Below, piece after piece: positions 1 to 11,347 of a DNA stretch of 64,000 bases. The notes under the pieces are model-generated. The model did not search any database, had not been told where the DNA came from, and saw only the letters and a program-made list of their open reading frames with translations. Position numbers and translations under genes: made by a program. Source of the DNA: Calvatia gigantea (taxonomy: Eukaryota > Basidiomycota > Agaricomycetes > Agaricales > Lycoperdaceae); NCBI GenBank assembly GCA_025093985.1, contig JACAAK010000010.1:1079501-1143500 (forward strand), in the 5' to 3' direction. The number at the start of each line of letters is the position of its first letter. Positions within the stretch are counted from its first letter, which is position 1.

Positions 1-265
1 GGTTGCCTAGGGTCGTCAGTGGGAGCGGGATGGCCTGGTGCTAACATTTAGCAGTTGTTCCGGCCAATGGCTGACCCGCGGGGCACAACGGGATTCTGGC
101 GAAACGGATCAATCAAATGGCAGAGACGCTTGTGTCGTGAAGGGGGTCTGTGCATGTCCTTGCCACTCAATTCCACTTGTCATTTCTAGAGAGCTTCATG
201 GGGAAAGGAGTGAACTGGGTTAAAAGCTAAGGAGGTGCGGACAGGACGTCCAAAGAAGATGAACC
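1..265 (+). pseudogene. 3' remnant of decayed methyltransferase (copy 1)
   Basis: The stretch reads like exon 3 of the intact gene at 1338-2338. Around 93-125 it reads GFWRNGSIKWQ against GFWPDGSAKWQ in the intact gene, and the match fades near 265. Stops and frame changes make it non-coding. Its 5' part lies left of the window but can be seen in copy 2 (3826-4281). The divergence from the intact neighbour is far larger than that between the two tandem copies, so this gene duplicated and decayed before the 4-kb unit was doubled. Confidence 0.65.
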
Positions 266-1337
266 TAAGCACATTTCACACCCTGATAAAAGGACCTGAT
301 TTGTCATGATCTGCTGGTGCCGGTGAGAGCGTGTTTACTGAAAGATAAGTAATGCTAATCTGTGGTCATAAAGAATGAATGTGTCGGTTGGTCAAGGACC
401 ATACGAACGATACTATGTATCATGAAGAAGATACCCAGTATCCGATAACAAGACTCCTAACAGCGTAGATATTCTGTCCATGATATGCGAGATATCCACC
501 CGTGTATTTACTTTTTCACGATCCGGGCTCGGGAATCATGAGAGCTCAACTCATCTTTTGTCAGTAGCCATATCCGTCACGCACCACCGTCAGTAACTTG
601 AACCGGGGGCCTTCTACCCCCCAAGGAGGCTTACTCAGATTCCCGGCCCGCCGCTGTTAGCTTCAAGTTGCGTCGGAACTACGACTAGGTTGCAACACAC
701 AATCAGATCCACCATGAACCTGAAGGCCTGAGCGAGGACACCCTCGGCCGAGAATTTAACCAGCAAGTCAGTCTTTTGGCTGCAGAACTCACCGTCAAAG
801 TCCAGGGACAGAACGATATAACACTACTCCCTATCTCATGTTCTGATCGGTTGTAATGGTCACCACGAGCCGGTACCCAACCTATTTCAGGCCGGTCATT
901 CCCAGAGTCAAACTGGTCGTTGGCTGACATTTTTGGGATCTCAGGGAAATTTCATGCTAGCGTTGTACACGATTCAAACAGCTCGAACCTCCGGATTTTG
1001 GTCAAGACAATTTGCATAATTTCGCACATTATACATGGCCCACGTCGCTAGAGAACCAGGCCCCGAAAGGCACATACATGGGGCGAACTTCTGAGAGGTG
1101 GGAAGCCGGTGTGCGATGGGAACGGTTTCGAAGCAGGGTCTGGCATCCTATGATCTTGTGCCATGAATATCCGCTTTGGGGCTATATCAGAAGTGTGGTT
1201 AACTTATCCGCCATGCACACATGTATTCATGCGTCACTTCGAACCTTGTTCTGATCGGCCAACGCCGTAGGGATTAGTGAGTATAAACTCTCGCAGAGCG
1301 AGGTGCCCTTTCTTACCACATCCCGGATGAAACTACC
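266..1337. other. Upstream flank of methyltransferase, no gene recognised
   Basis: About 1.07 kb with no recognised gene. A 75-codon minus-strand frame at 703-930 has a possible donor GTGAGT and is preserved in copy 2, but it resembles nothing I know. The stretch directly before 1338 should carry the methyltransferase promoter. Confidence 0.4.
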
Positions 1338-2338
1338 ATGACTTCGATCCTTGAGCCGCAAGTTCCCACTCAAAATAACGACCCTCGTTATACAAAGATA
1401 GACCAGACGGACAGTACCTATTTTCTGCCTTCTAATGATGCAGAGAGAGCGAGGTGAGCACGTGGATCATGCTGAGGCTTCAGCGATTTGAAACGAACCC
1501 GCAAATTAGGTTGGCAATGCAACATAACCTCATTCTCAAGAATGTGGGCGGTAGGCTCGTTCATGCGCCAGTGACTCTCAACGACGAAAGTTCTGTCCTC
1601 GAGAGTGCCACCGGGTCTGGTAATTGATTCCTTCAGGGTGATAGGCGAGAAAGCTGATTGCGGGAATTGTGATAATAAGGCATCTGGCTTCAAGACTTGG
1701 CCAAAACTGTGCCTGCAACCACTGAACTTGTCGGTGTCGATATCGAGGGAAATCTCTTCCCGCAACCTTCAACGTTGCCACCGAACCTTCAATACCAGGT
1801 TCAATCCGTTCTGGACCTTCCGAAAGAATGGACAAACAAGTTTGACCTCGTTCATCAACGACTCCTACTTTTAGGCTTGCGTGATGCAGAATGGCGCAAG
1901 GCATTAGGGGAGATGTACCGGGTCCTCAAACCAGGAGGCTGGCTCCAGCTGTTCGAAATTACCGAATGGGAGCAGAGCGGTCCGAAATTAACGACCTTCA
2001 GGCACCTGTTCGAGAGGCTATTTGAGTTACGAAATATGGAGGGATTCTGGCCAGATGGATCGGCCAAATGGCAGGGATATGCCGAAGAAACAGGGTTCGT
2101 CGATATTCGCGCGACCCAACATTATACGCCCGTCGGAAAATGGGCTGGACAGGATGGAATTTACGGGAAAGAGAATAAACTGGGGCTCCTGCAGGGATCC
2201 AAGAAGGCTTTTATGGGTTTTGGACTCATGAACGAGAAGGAGTTTGACGAACTGTTTGAAGAGGTGAAGCGGGAGATGGATTCCCATCCCGGAACAAGGG
2301 CTCGTTATGTTATGATTTGTGCGCAGAAGCCGATCTAG
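1338..2338 (+). CDS. SAM-dependent class I methyltransferase (LaeA/UMTA-like), copy 1
   Basis: Predicted small-molecule or protein methyltransferase of the seven-beta-strand class; the substrate is unknown. The gene is rebuilt as three exons, 1338-1453, 1510-1619 and 1680-2338, giving 294 aa. The introns are 56 bases (GTGAGC..TTAG) and 60 bases (GTAATT..AAG), and both keep frame exactly. The protein has a YFLPSNDAERARLAMQHN region near residues 30-46, motif I VLESATGSGIW near 67, the acidic strand-2 motif VGVDIE, FDLVHQRLLLLGL, and the post-motif block ALGEMYRVLKPGGWL. These features are typical of fungal LaeA/UMTA-like methyltransferases, which are often linked to secondary metabolism. No biosynthetic backbone gene is visible nearby, so the pathway is open. 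A shorter reading from the TTG at 1697 would lose motif I and is unlikely. Confidence 0.85.
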
Positions 2339-3299
2339 TGATGAGTAGCACTCAACTTCATGTTGAACGCAAAGGCGTCGGTCAGCGACCAGATTGAGGC
2401 CTGAGGGCTGATCAACTGATTATATATACGGACATCGAGGCATATTGTCTTCAGAATTGATTCAATCCCAGTGATGCAATTTTCAGTAATGAAACGTGTT
2501 CAATCAAAAATTGGCCAAGCTGTTGGAATTTTGGCTGCTCGGACCAGGGGCGCGAAATGATGCGGAATCGACAAAATAGTACCGGACGAGAGGTTCTAGG
2601 CGTTGCCTGAGCCCCGTGGGCTCCAATGGTCATAACGTGTAGTTGCAGTAGGGTGAGAAGCGGAATATTCAAATGTATTACGGTGGAGGAGACCCGGAGA
2701 CGCCATAGGCATTGGGCAAGTGAAAGAGGCTACAAGTCAAAATGTACGTTTTCCCAAGGCGGTGAGATGGCCAATAGAATTCTAGATCCACGATCAAAGG
2801 TCGGAAGGGAGGAAAACACCGGTACTTAATCTATTCCCGTTTCGCTTGGCTGTCGCGGAATGTAGTGGGATCTTGGATGCATCGATGGGGTACTGAGTGT
2901 AGCGGCTTGATTGAGCTACGGATCACGTTGTTCGTGCAACCCTGGAGACTGAGACCGGAGCGACCCGAGCAAGCGGATGCAACTTCATTTCAACGTGCTA
3001 ACATACGGTAGTTTGTCGGTGTTGTAACGGGCGGCAGGGATCTAGAGTGAGATAATACACTATAGGTCATATAAGTAAGGGTATAATGCAGTTAAGCATA
3101 ATGTAACTCACCTCAGAATCGTAGAACGAGACTGAGGTGTACGAAAGTACAGTAGAGCTCGAAAATAGAGCGATTACATAATGGCTGATGTAATGAGTGG
3201 AACTGAAGAATAGTCCGAAGTCCTTACAAAGAGGGTATATACACAACAGTCGGCGGTTGGGAAAACGATATACTTAAAGAAGCACGATCCGGTGTGAGA
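2339..3299. other. 3' flank of methyltransferase, no gene recognised
   Basis: About 960 bases with only short frames and no domain or motif that I recognise. It is copied nearly exactly at 6355-7305, apart from an 11-base deletion in the second copy. Confidence 0.4.
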
Positions 3300-3825
3300 T
3301 TTGGGAAAGGGAGACTTTTTGGAACGGTGATCGAGCCTATACGCGGTGGCAAGTCAGGTGTGGTGTAACCAGTTTCGGTATTGCAGCCCAATATGCTGAT
3401 GAGAGATTCGTCAGGCACTTGCTTCTGTCATAATCATCCACCAAGTAGCCCTCGGCAGAGCGCTCAGCGAACAGAGGGAGGCTGAGATTGAAAGGCTGAT
3501 GAAAATGAGAGTGTACACTACTCCTATTCCACAAAGTCCGAGGTCGACTGTATGATATAGTCATCTAACTCAATGGAAAGGAAAGCTTGCCTTTCGAATA
3601 TACATAACGTGCGATGATCATATAATGAAAAAAGATTTCGCGTATTCCATCTCCTGTTAACCCACCCCAGACCTATACTCGGCAATTTAGCGAACAGTGG
3701 AAGGCCTCACACGCTTGCTGTACCGGCTGTAAACATACTCATCTTGAATGATCAAGTATCTAATTTGGAATATCAACTTTAAGGTAAACTGTATATGTAC
3801 TTACTTGTGGAGAGGAAGCGTTGCG
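3300..3825. other. Start of repeat copy 2, no gene recognised
   Basis: About 525 bases with short minus-strand frames only (for example 3224-3418 and 3337-3564). Nothing recognisable was found. Confidence 0.35.
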
Positions 3826-4281
3826 CCCGCGTATGGGTTCAGGCTCCGACGACTAGGCCTCTTTCCCAGTACTCAAGACAGGCCACATCACCGTGTTCAA
3901 TGTTTTCCTTCCAAACTTCGACTTTGCCCATCAAGTGCTCGTTTCAGGTTTGCGTGGCACAGAATGGTGCGCAGCAACGAAAATATGTCAGGCCCCTAAA
4001 CCAGGAGCTTACTCCCGGTTGCCTAGGGTCGTCAGTGGGAGCGGGATGGCCTGGTGCTAACATTTAGCAGTTGTTCCGGCCAATGGCTGACCCGCGGGGC
4101 ACAACGGGATTCTGGCGAAACGGATCAATCAAATGGCAGAGACGCTTGTGTCGTGAAGGGGGTCTGTGCATGTCCTTGCCACTCAATTCCACTTGTCATT
4201 TCTAGAGAGCTTCATGGGGAAAGGAGTGAACTGGGTTAAAAGCTAAGGAGGTGCGGACAGGACGTCCAAAGAAGATGAACC
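3826..4281 (+). pseudogene. Decayed methyltransferase copy
   Basis: Translated in shifting frames, this stretch follows exon 3 of the intact methyltransferase. GLFPSTQ..HHRVQ matches NLFPQPS..LQYQVQ, then FDFAHQVLVSGLRGTEW matches FDLVHQRLLLLGLRDAEW, then APKPGAYS matches VLKPGGWL, and GFWRNGSIKWQ matches GFWPDGSAKWQ. Frame changes and stops break it, and no equivalent of exons 1-2 was found. It lies about 1.1 kb before the intact gene in the same orientation, so it records an older tandem copy of the gene. Confidence 0.7.
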
Positions 4282-5353
4282 TAAGCACATTTCACACCCT
4301 GATAAAAGGACCTGATTTGTCATGATCTGCTGGTGCCGGTGAGAGCGTGTTTACTGAAAGATAAGTAATGCTAATCTGTGGTCATAAAGAATGAATGTGT
4401 CGGTTGGTCAAGGACCATACGAACGATACTATGTATCATGAAGAAGATACCCAGTATCCGATAACAAGACTCCTAACAGCGTAGATATTCTGTCCATGAT
4501 ATGCGAGATATCCACCCGTGTATTTACGTTTTCACGATCCGGGCTCGGGAATCATGAGAGCTCAACTCATCTTTTGTCAGTAGCCATATCCGTCACGCAC
4601 CACCGTCAGTAACTTGAACCGGGGGCCTTCTACCCCCCAAGGAGGCTTACTCAGATTCCCGGCCCGCCGCTGTTAGCTTCAAGTTGCGTCGGAACTACGA
4701 CTAGGTTGCAACACACAATCAGATCCACCATGAACCTGAAGGCCTGAGCGAGGACACCCTCGGCCGAGAATTTAACCAGCAAGTCAGTCTTTTGGCTGCA
4801 GAACTCACCGTCAAAGTCCAGGGACAGAACGATATAACACTACTCCCTATCTCATGTTCTGATCGGTTGTAATGGTCACCACGAGCCGGTACCCAACCTA
4901 TTTCAGGCCGGTCATTCCCAGAGTCAAACTGGTCGTTGGCTGACATTTTTGGGATCTCAGGGAAATTTCATGCTAGCGTTGTACACGATTCAAACAGCTC
5001 GAACCTCCGGATTTTGGTCAAGACAATTTGCATAGTTTCGCACATTATACATGGCCCACGTCGCTAGAGAACCAGGCCCCGAAAGGCACATACATGGGGC
5101 GAACTTCTGAGAGGTGGGAAGCCGGTGTGCGATGGGAACGGTTTCGAAGCAGGGTCTGGCATCCTATGATCTTGTGCCATGAATATCCGCTTTGGGGCTA
5201 TATCAGAAGTGTTGTTAACTTATCCACCATGCACACATGTATTCATGCGTCACTTCGAACCTTGTTCTGATCGGCCAACGCCGTAGGGATTAGTGAGTAT
5301 AAACTCTCGCAGAGCGAGGTGCCCTTTCTTACCACATCCCGGATGAAACTACC
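4282..5353. other. Upstream flank of methyltransferase copy 2
   Basis: Near-identical to 266-1337. No gene recognised; it includes the presumed promoter of the methyltransferase starting at 5354. Confidence 0.4.
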
Positions 5354-6354
5354 ATGACTTCGATCCTTGAGCCGCAAGTTCCCACTCAAAATAACGACCC
5401 TCGTTATACAAAGATAGACCAGACGGACAGTACCTATTTTCTGCCTTCTAATGATGCAGAGAGAGCGAGGTGAGCACGTGGATCATGCTGAGGCTTCAGC
5501 GATTTGAAACGAACCCGCAAATTAGGTTGGCAATACAACATAACCTCATTCTCAAGAATGTGGGCGGTAGGCTCGTTCATGCGCCAGTGACTCTCAACGA
5601 CGAAAGTTCTGTCCTCGAGAGTGCCACCGGGTCTGGTAATTGATTCCTTCAGGGTGATAGGCGAGAAAGCTGATTGCTGGAATTGTGATAATAAGGCATC
5701 TGGCTTCAAGACTTGGCCAAAACTGTGCCTGCAACCACTGAACTTGTCGGTGTCGATATCGAGGGAAATCTCTTCCCGCAACCTTCAACGTTGCCACCGA
5801 ACCTTCAATACCAGGTTCAATCCGTTCTGGACCTTCCGAAAGAATGGACAAACAAGTTTGACCTCGTTCATCAACGACTCCTACTTTTAGGCTTGCGTGA
5901 TGCAGAATGGCGCAAGGCATTAGGGGAGATGTACCGGGTCCTCAAACCAGGAGGCTGGCTCCAGCTGTTCGAAATTACCGAATGGGAGCAGAGCGGTCCG
6001 AAATTAACGACCTTCAGGCACCTGTTCGAGAGGCTATTTGAGTTACGAAATATGGAGGGATTCTGGCCAGATGGATCGGCCAAATGGCAGGGATATGCCG
6101 AAGAAACAGGGTTCGTCGATATTCGCGCGACCCAACATTATACGCCCGTCGGAAAATGGGCTGGACAGGATGGAATTTACGGGAAAGAGAATAAACTGGG
6201 GCTCCTGCAGGGATCCAAGAAGGCTTTTATGGGTTTTGGACTCATGAACGAGAAGGAGTTTGACGAACTGTTTGAAGAGGTGAAGCGGGAGATGGATTCC
6301 CATCCCGGAACAAGGGCTCGTTATGTTATGATTTGTGCGCAGAAGCCGATCTAG
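5354..6354 (+). CDS. SAM-dependent class I methyltransferase (LaeA/UMTA-like), copy 2
   Basis: This is the tandem twin of the gene at 1338-2338, with exons 5354-5469, 5526-5635 and 5696-6354 (294 aa). Between the two copies I see one amino-acid change, Met to Ile in the AMQHN motif of exon 2, and one intron substitution near 5677. All methyltransferase motifs and both splice sites are kept. The long upstream flank is kept too, so both copies may be expressed. The near identity fits a very recent duplication, or an assembly that placed two alleles side by side. Confidence 0.83.
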
Positions 6355-7305
6355 TGATGAGTAGCACTCAACTTCATGTTGAACGCAAAGGCGTCGGTCA
6401 GCGACCAGATTGAGGCCTGAGGGCTGATCAACTGATTATATATACGGACATCGAGGCATATTGTCTTCAGAATTGATTCAATCCCAGTGATGCAATTTTC
6501 AGTAATGAAACGTGTTCAATCAAAAATTGGCCAAGCTGTTGGAATTTTGGCTGCTCGGACCAGGGGCGCGAAATGATGCGGAATCGACAAAATAGTACCG
6601 GACGAGAGGTTCTAGGCGTTGCCTGAGCCCCGTGGGCTCCAATGGTCATAACGTGTAGTTGCAGTAGGGTGAGAAGCGGAATATTCAAGTGTATTACGGT
6701 GGAGGAGACCCGGAGACGCCATAGGCATTGGGCAAGTGAAAGAGGCTACAAGTCAAAATGTACGTTTTCCCAAGGCGGTGAGATGGCCAATAGAATTCTA
6801 GATCCACGATCAAAGGTCGGAAGGGAGGAAAACACCGGTACTTAATCTATTCCCGTTTCGCTTGGCTGTCGCGGAATGTAGTGGGATCATGGATGCATCG
6901 ATGGGGTACTGAGTGTAGCGGCTTGATTGAGCTACGGATCACGTTGTTGGAGACTGAGACCGGAGCGACCCGAGCAAGCGGATGCAACTTCATTTCAACG
7001 TGCTAACATACGGTAGTTTGTCGGTGTTGTAACGGGCGGCAGGGATCTAGAGTGAGATAATACACTATAGGTCATATAAGTAAGGGTATAATGCAGTTAA
7101 GCATAATGTAACTCACCTCAGAATCGTAGAACGAGACTGAGGTGTACGAAAGTACAGTAGAGCTCGAAAATAGAGCGATTACATAATGGCTGATGTAATG
7201 AGTGGAACTGAAGAATAGTCCGAAGTCCTTACAAAGAGGGTATATACACAACAGTCGGCGGTTGGGAAAACTGATATACTTAAAGAAGCACGATCCGGTG
7301 TGAGA
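6355..7305. other. 3' flank of methyltransferase copy 2
   Basis: Copy of 2339-3299 with an 11-base deletion near 6947. No gene recognised. Confidence 0.4.
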
Positions 7306-7900
7306 GGTTCGTATTACCAGGTTCTTGAGACGCTGGCTGCTGGAGCTTGGCGACTTCTAACGCCCGGCCCCAGAAACCCCCCTGTCACACGTTCTGGTAG
7401 TCGCAACCCGGTGCACCGGGTTGCGACATTGGTCCTAGGAAAAACGGCACTGGAAGCATTTCTGGATCAACTAGGGCGGGCTAAGTCTTCACATGAGAAA
7501 GCATTGGGCTCGCACATGACAGGGCAGTCCTGAGCCAGACATGAATTTGAAGTCAGTATTTTGAGAGTCCCACCTTTGCCTTATATATACGAAACAATAG
7601 CAGCTCTGCCGGGTACGTACTGCTTGCTATGCTTGTCCTTGAATCCCACCCGCCGCCGCCCGGAGACACCCTTAAATGCATAGAGAAAAAATATGCATCT
7701 AACCCCCGCAGTTTGTCTCTGCGCCATCCCGGCGTTTCATGACGTTCTTGAGTCACAGAGAAATTAGGAATTAGTTGCGCTCTTCGCGCTTGCAGATTCG
7801 TAGAGGGTCGTAATGGGTGATGCTTTTTACTCAAGACGCACCACAGTCTGTTCACATGAATAACATACCCGAGTTCGTCGGTATTCAACATGCGAGGAGT
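7306..7900. other. Spacer between methyltransferase repeats and membrane-protein array
   Basis: Unique sequence holding a perfect palindrome (7400-7427) and a 112-codon minus-strand frame at 7553-7891 that resembles nothing known to me. From about 7960 the sequence matches the conserved 3' flank found after the other array genes, so the array begins near here. Confidence 0.4.
7400..7427. repeat. Perfect 28-bp palindrome
   Basis: Two 14-base arms, GTCGCAACCCGGTG and its exact reverse complement, meet with no spacer. The next pair outward does not match. It could be a binding site for a dimeric protein, a hairpin or a transposon footprint; nothing in the sequence decides between these. Confidence 0.8.
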
Positions 7901-8071
7901 GGTCCCAATTAAATTCTAGAGGTTTAAGAATTGAAATGCAGTGATCCTGAAAGTTGGCTACGCCAATTCGCAGAGCAGCCTGGAATTGAAAGCCACAAAG
8001 AAGTGTAGAACTTCCTTTGTCGCATGTCTACAATAATGAACATCTTTCTTCTATCCTCTGGTACGACGCGC

Positions 8072-9148
8072 TCATGGGTCGAGGCTCAATCCAGACACAA
8101 TCTGTGTCCTCACTTCGTCCTCTCTTCTCTGGCTAAACGCCTTACCGAGAGCGACTTGGTGAATGATTATCACAGATGCTAGCGCCTGGTAAAATCGAAC
8201 TTTCAGCCCAAGAATTGCTGGGCCGTGTTGCCCGCCAGTTAGTTCAAGACGCACCCGAGTTGGAGGGGCAATAAGCACAATGACTCCACCAAATGTTTTT
8301 CCAGTTACAAGTCCAACGGCAACAGCAATCGCTATCGGCACATTGACGGCAGCCGCCTCAAGCAAGATCCTAATGATATAGAGATGTGGTAGTGAAAGAG
8401 CTTTATCGCCCAGAGCTGCTATTACCATTCTTCGGTGTGCGAGTAGGCGGGCGGTGAGAAATAGAGTCGCATAAATATTCAGTGCTGAGTTGGACACAAT
8501 TGCTATTGTACCGGGTATACCGAAGTAGACGGGATTATGCACGTCAGGTAATGCAGCAGTCAGAGTTCCTGTAACTGAAGTTACTCGTTGAGTGATGCGT
8601 TTGCTTCGAAGTTTGTATTTGTACCCAGCATTAGGATCCAGAGGCAAGCTGGAAAGGCCCACAACATGTTTCCCCACTTCGATGAATTATATGGTCCGAG
8701 GGCTCTCTGGACCATGAAACATCTCCACACCTTGAAGCGGTACTTGTTTGAGAGGTTATGGGACAAGTGACATAACAGACATACCAGGGTCCCATCTGTC
8801 AAAAGCCCGACCACCAACGTTGTTGAACCCAAAACTTTACCCCATACCCCGAGAGACTCTTGTATTTTGTGAGGTGGCTGAGAAGAGAAAATAACTTGCC
8901 CATTTTCGAGAATGAACGCTTCCATATCCAAGGTGAGAACCATCAGCAATAATACTGACGATATAGGCTCGTAGGAAATGATTTTGTCTTGGCAAGCCTC
9001 TGTTCGACTTCTTTGAGGATAAAAGGAAGATAGACGAAATCCCCAAAGTGAGGAGTACACCCGTTAGCAGGACACCAAAGAGGAGTCCAATCATATACAC
9101 CATCTGGTCGTGCAGGATAGTGTCGAGGTCCTCCGTGCTGGGGTTCAT
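8072..9148 (-). pseudogene. Seven-helix membrane protein, array copy A (one-base frameshift)
   Basis: The exons are 9148-8785, 8730-8625, 8568-8255 and 8185-8072. The order is three helices in exon 1 (start motif MNPSTEDL, then MIGLLFGVLL), WRCFMVQRALGPYNSSKW plus a helix in exon 2, SNSALNIYATLFLT and IIRILLEAAAVNVPIAIAV in exon 3, and ALASVIIIHQVALG in exon 4. Intact family members have a first exon of 363 bases. Here it is 364, and the extra base after RAYIV near 8953-8962 breaks the frame. All splice sites are kept. It is either a young pseudogene or an intact gene with an assembly indel. Confidence 0.7.
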
Positions 9149-9513
9149 TGGTGACGGAAGGTTTCTAGTTTCGCCGGGTACCTTGCAATGTCTTGTATGT
9201 CCTGATTTATGGCATAAAAACAATGGTTCCCCAGTCTGTGATTATCATCATTAAAGCACTGGAATTAGAAGCCGCGCAAGGTCACCCGGGCTTGATATCC
9301 ATCTTCTGGTTGCCAGTGGCCACAAAGCCGTGAAGCAGCGGTGGAGTGATCGCAACGTGTACATATACATATCAACTGTTGACACCTTTCAATAGAATCT
9401 AAATGCGCACCCAGGTGCATTCCTGAGCGCGCGGGAGCTCATCGTCTCCATTCCGGATCACCAGGTGTTCAAGCAAACTGTCAGTTTATTATTAGCACAA
9501 CCCACAATCACAG
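9149..9513. other. Upstream flank of array copy A
   Basis: Upstream sequence of copy A, similar in layout to that of the other copies. No coding content recognised. It ends at the large inverted repeat. Confidence 0.35.
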
Positions 9514-10328
9514 TCACCTGAAACCAATCAGGATTGTTACCCATCACAGAAGGTACCCAAGATCCTATTCAAAATATAAAATCGTGGGATATCTCGGGAC
9601 GCCCCACAAGTTTTATTATAGATATAGAATAGATTAATAAATTATTGTGAACTACTGATCTGGGAACCCGATTGAAAAACAATAAGCAGCCATTATTGAA
9701 AATATATTTTTTGTCTCTGCACCGGACACTGATCCTTGCTCCGTTTTTGAATCCACTCGGAAATCGGTACCTTGCACCGAGTCTTCCACCAATTCAAAGT
9801 TGGGACGGGTATAAGGTTGAGTGGCCCACGAGTGGGCATGGGAGTGGGACACTCAGGTTGGTGGCAAAAACTTCATACTCACCCATATCTAGTATTTGTT
9901 TTTTTTTGGCATCTTGGCTCGGGGTACATAGTTACTCGTCATTGCTGCATGAAATTTGTTCTACTACGGAAGTTTTGCCACCAACCTGAGTGTCCCACTC
10001 CCATGCCCACTCGTGGGCCACTCAACCTTATACCCGTCCCAACTTTGAATTGGTGGAAGACTCGGTGCAAGGTACCGATTTCCGAGTGGATTCAAAAACG
10101 GAGCAAGGATCAGTGTCCGGTGCAGAGACAAAAAATATATTTTCAATAATGGCTGCTTATTGTTTTTCAATCGGGTTCCCAGATCAGTAGTTCACAATAA
10201 TTTATTAATCTATTCTATATCTATAATAAAACTTGTGGGGCGTCCCGAGATATCCCACGATTTTATATTTTGAATAGGATCTTGGGTACCTTCTGTGATG
10301 GGTAACAATCCTGATTAGTTTCAGGTGA
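9514..10328. mobile_element. Foldback (long inverted repeat) element
   Basis: The left arm 9514-9874 and right arm 9969-10328 are reverse complements over about 360 bases, with one single-base indel and very few mismatches, around a 94-base spacer. Flanking sequence matches the upstream flank of copy F (around 25330-25390), so the element interrupts that flank. No clear target-site duplication is seen and no transposase is encoded; reading frames inside the arms are mirror images of each other. Best called a non-autonomous foldback element or an inverted duplication. Confidence 0.8.
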
Positions 10329-10744
10329 GTGCTCACCAACACCAAATACTTAAAGGACTTCTTTTTATTGGACCGGATTATATTCTCTCCTGCCCACAAG
10401 ATAGTCTGACAGTTGGTCCACAGGCATGACATTGACCTGTGATCCGGGAAATCACGTCATAGACTACCACCGGAGTGGACCAACAGTGTCCGGTATTTCA
10501 AGTTGACCCGACTTGTCCTGTGCATCGCCCATCTGCTAATTCTACTTACCAGGCAACACAGGTTCACTCCAAGCCATAACTCTTGGGATTTTGAGGGAAA
10601 TTGTAATCTATTCTTTCGTGCACTCAGTCCGGTGGGGATTGCTTTAGTAGTCACATTTTCTATCACCAGAGCACGTCCAGATGGTACAGTACATACCAAA
10701 CGTCCACTGATCTCTAAAGGCACGTTAAGATAAACGACAAAGTA
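10329..10744. other. Distal upstream flank of copy A
   Basis: Continuation of the array spacer after the foldback element. It shares CTTTTTATTGG-type motifs with the same position in other units. No gene recognised. Confidence 0.35.
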
Positions 10745-11035
10745 ACAGCCTACAAATTGTATGAGGGGTGAACCCCACCTGCACTCGAGTACTCAAGACG
10801 AAACCTCCCAGAAACGCTCCCCATCTCCATCACTTTCCCTACCAGGTCCCCACCGTGACTGCTGCTGCCACCACCAGACGACGGTGCCAACCCAGCAGAA
10901 ACAGCCCCCACAACACCCACCACTTGAGCATCCACAGTCACCTGCACCGAAACATTCGCAGCGCCTCGTCGGCCCCAAATCAAACACGCGCGGTGTCGGC
11001 TGTGGGAGTGGTGGGATTATCATATCAATTCTTCG
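10745..11035 (-). pseudogene. Fragment of SH3-PX-BAR C-terminal tail
   Basis: On the minus strand this reads IIPPLPQPTPRVFD followed by decayed sequence, matching ILIPPLPQPTPHVFD in the last exon of the full gene at 53426-56284. Only this low-complexity tail is present between copies A and B. No PX or BAR part was found here. Confidence 0.65.
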
Positions 11036-11347
11036 TCGTCAGTCGGGAGGTTGATGCCTTTGAGAGGTACGATGTGGTGTGGGAGGTTTGAATCGGCAGA
11101 GATTTGAGGTGCTGGTGACTCGGAGGCTCAGGGTGATCTCCAACACAACTTCATCATGGTCCAACAGGCATAGTCCTGATTCAGATTCTGGGGGCTCGAT
11201 GGTCGAAATTGAGCGACTCTGGAGGATGGGCACATCATTCTGCAGAACAGCCTTGAAGACTACAAGGAAATGGTCAAACTTCTAGTGTTGCATAATTGAT
11301 TCTCCGCAGTGACGAGGCACATACCGATTTATCTCCCCTTCACTTCC

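Larger units (their letters stand above)
1..3299. repeat. Tandem duplication copy 1 (left end outside window)
   Basis: Bases 1-3299 match 4017-7305 almost perfectly at an offset of 4016, falling to about 4006 after an 11-base deletion in copy 2 near 6947 and a one-base insertion near 7271. Homology stops after the shared GGTGTGAGA at 3299 and 7305. The simplest reading is a unit of about 4.0 kb whose copy 1 begins about 716 bases left of the window and whose copy 2 is 3300-7305. Few differences are visible, so the duplication is recent or is two haplotypes placed in tandem. Confidence 0.88.
3300..7305. repeat. Tandem duplication copy 2 (complete unit)
   Basis: This is the full repeat unit. 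It starts at the junction 3299/3300 and holds, left to right, about 530 bases without a recognised gene, a decayed methyltransferase copy, about 1.1 kb without a recognised gene, an intact methyltransferase gene and about 950 bases of 3' flank. Its first 717 bases have no partner in the window, as expected if copy 1 begins upstream of it. Confidence 0.85.

Noticed and set aside
703..930. Minus-strand frame with a possible intron, duplicated at 4719-4946
   Set aside because: No recognisable domain, short length, and conservation explained by the recent tandem duplication; kept only as part of the flank.
9652..10190. Paired reading frames of 66-125 codons within the inverted repeat
   Set aside because: They are mirror copies produced by the foldback arms, with no recognisable protein features.
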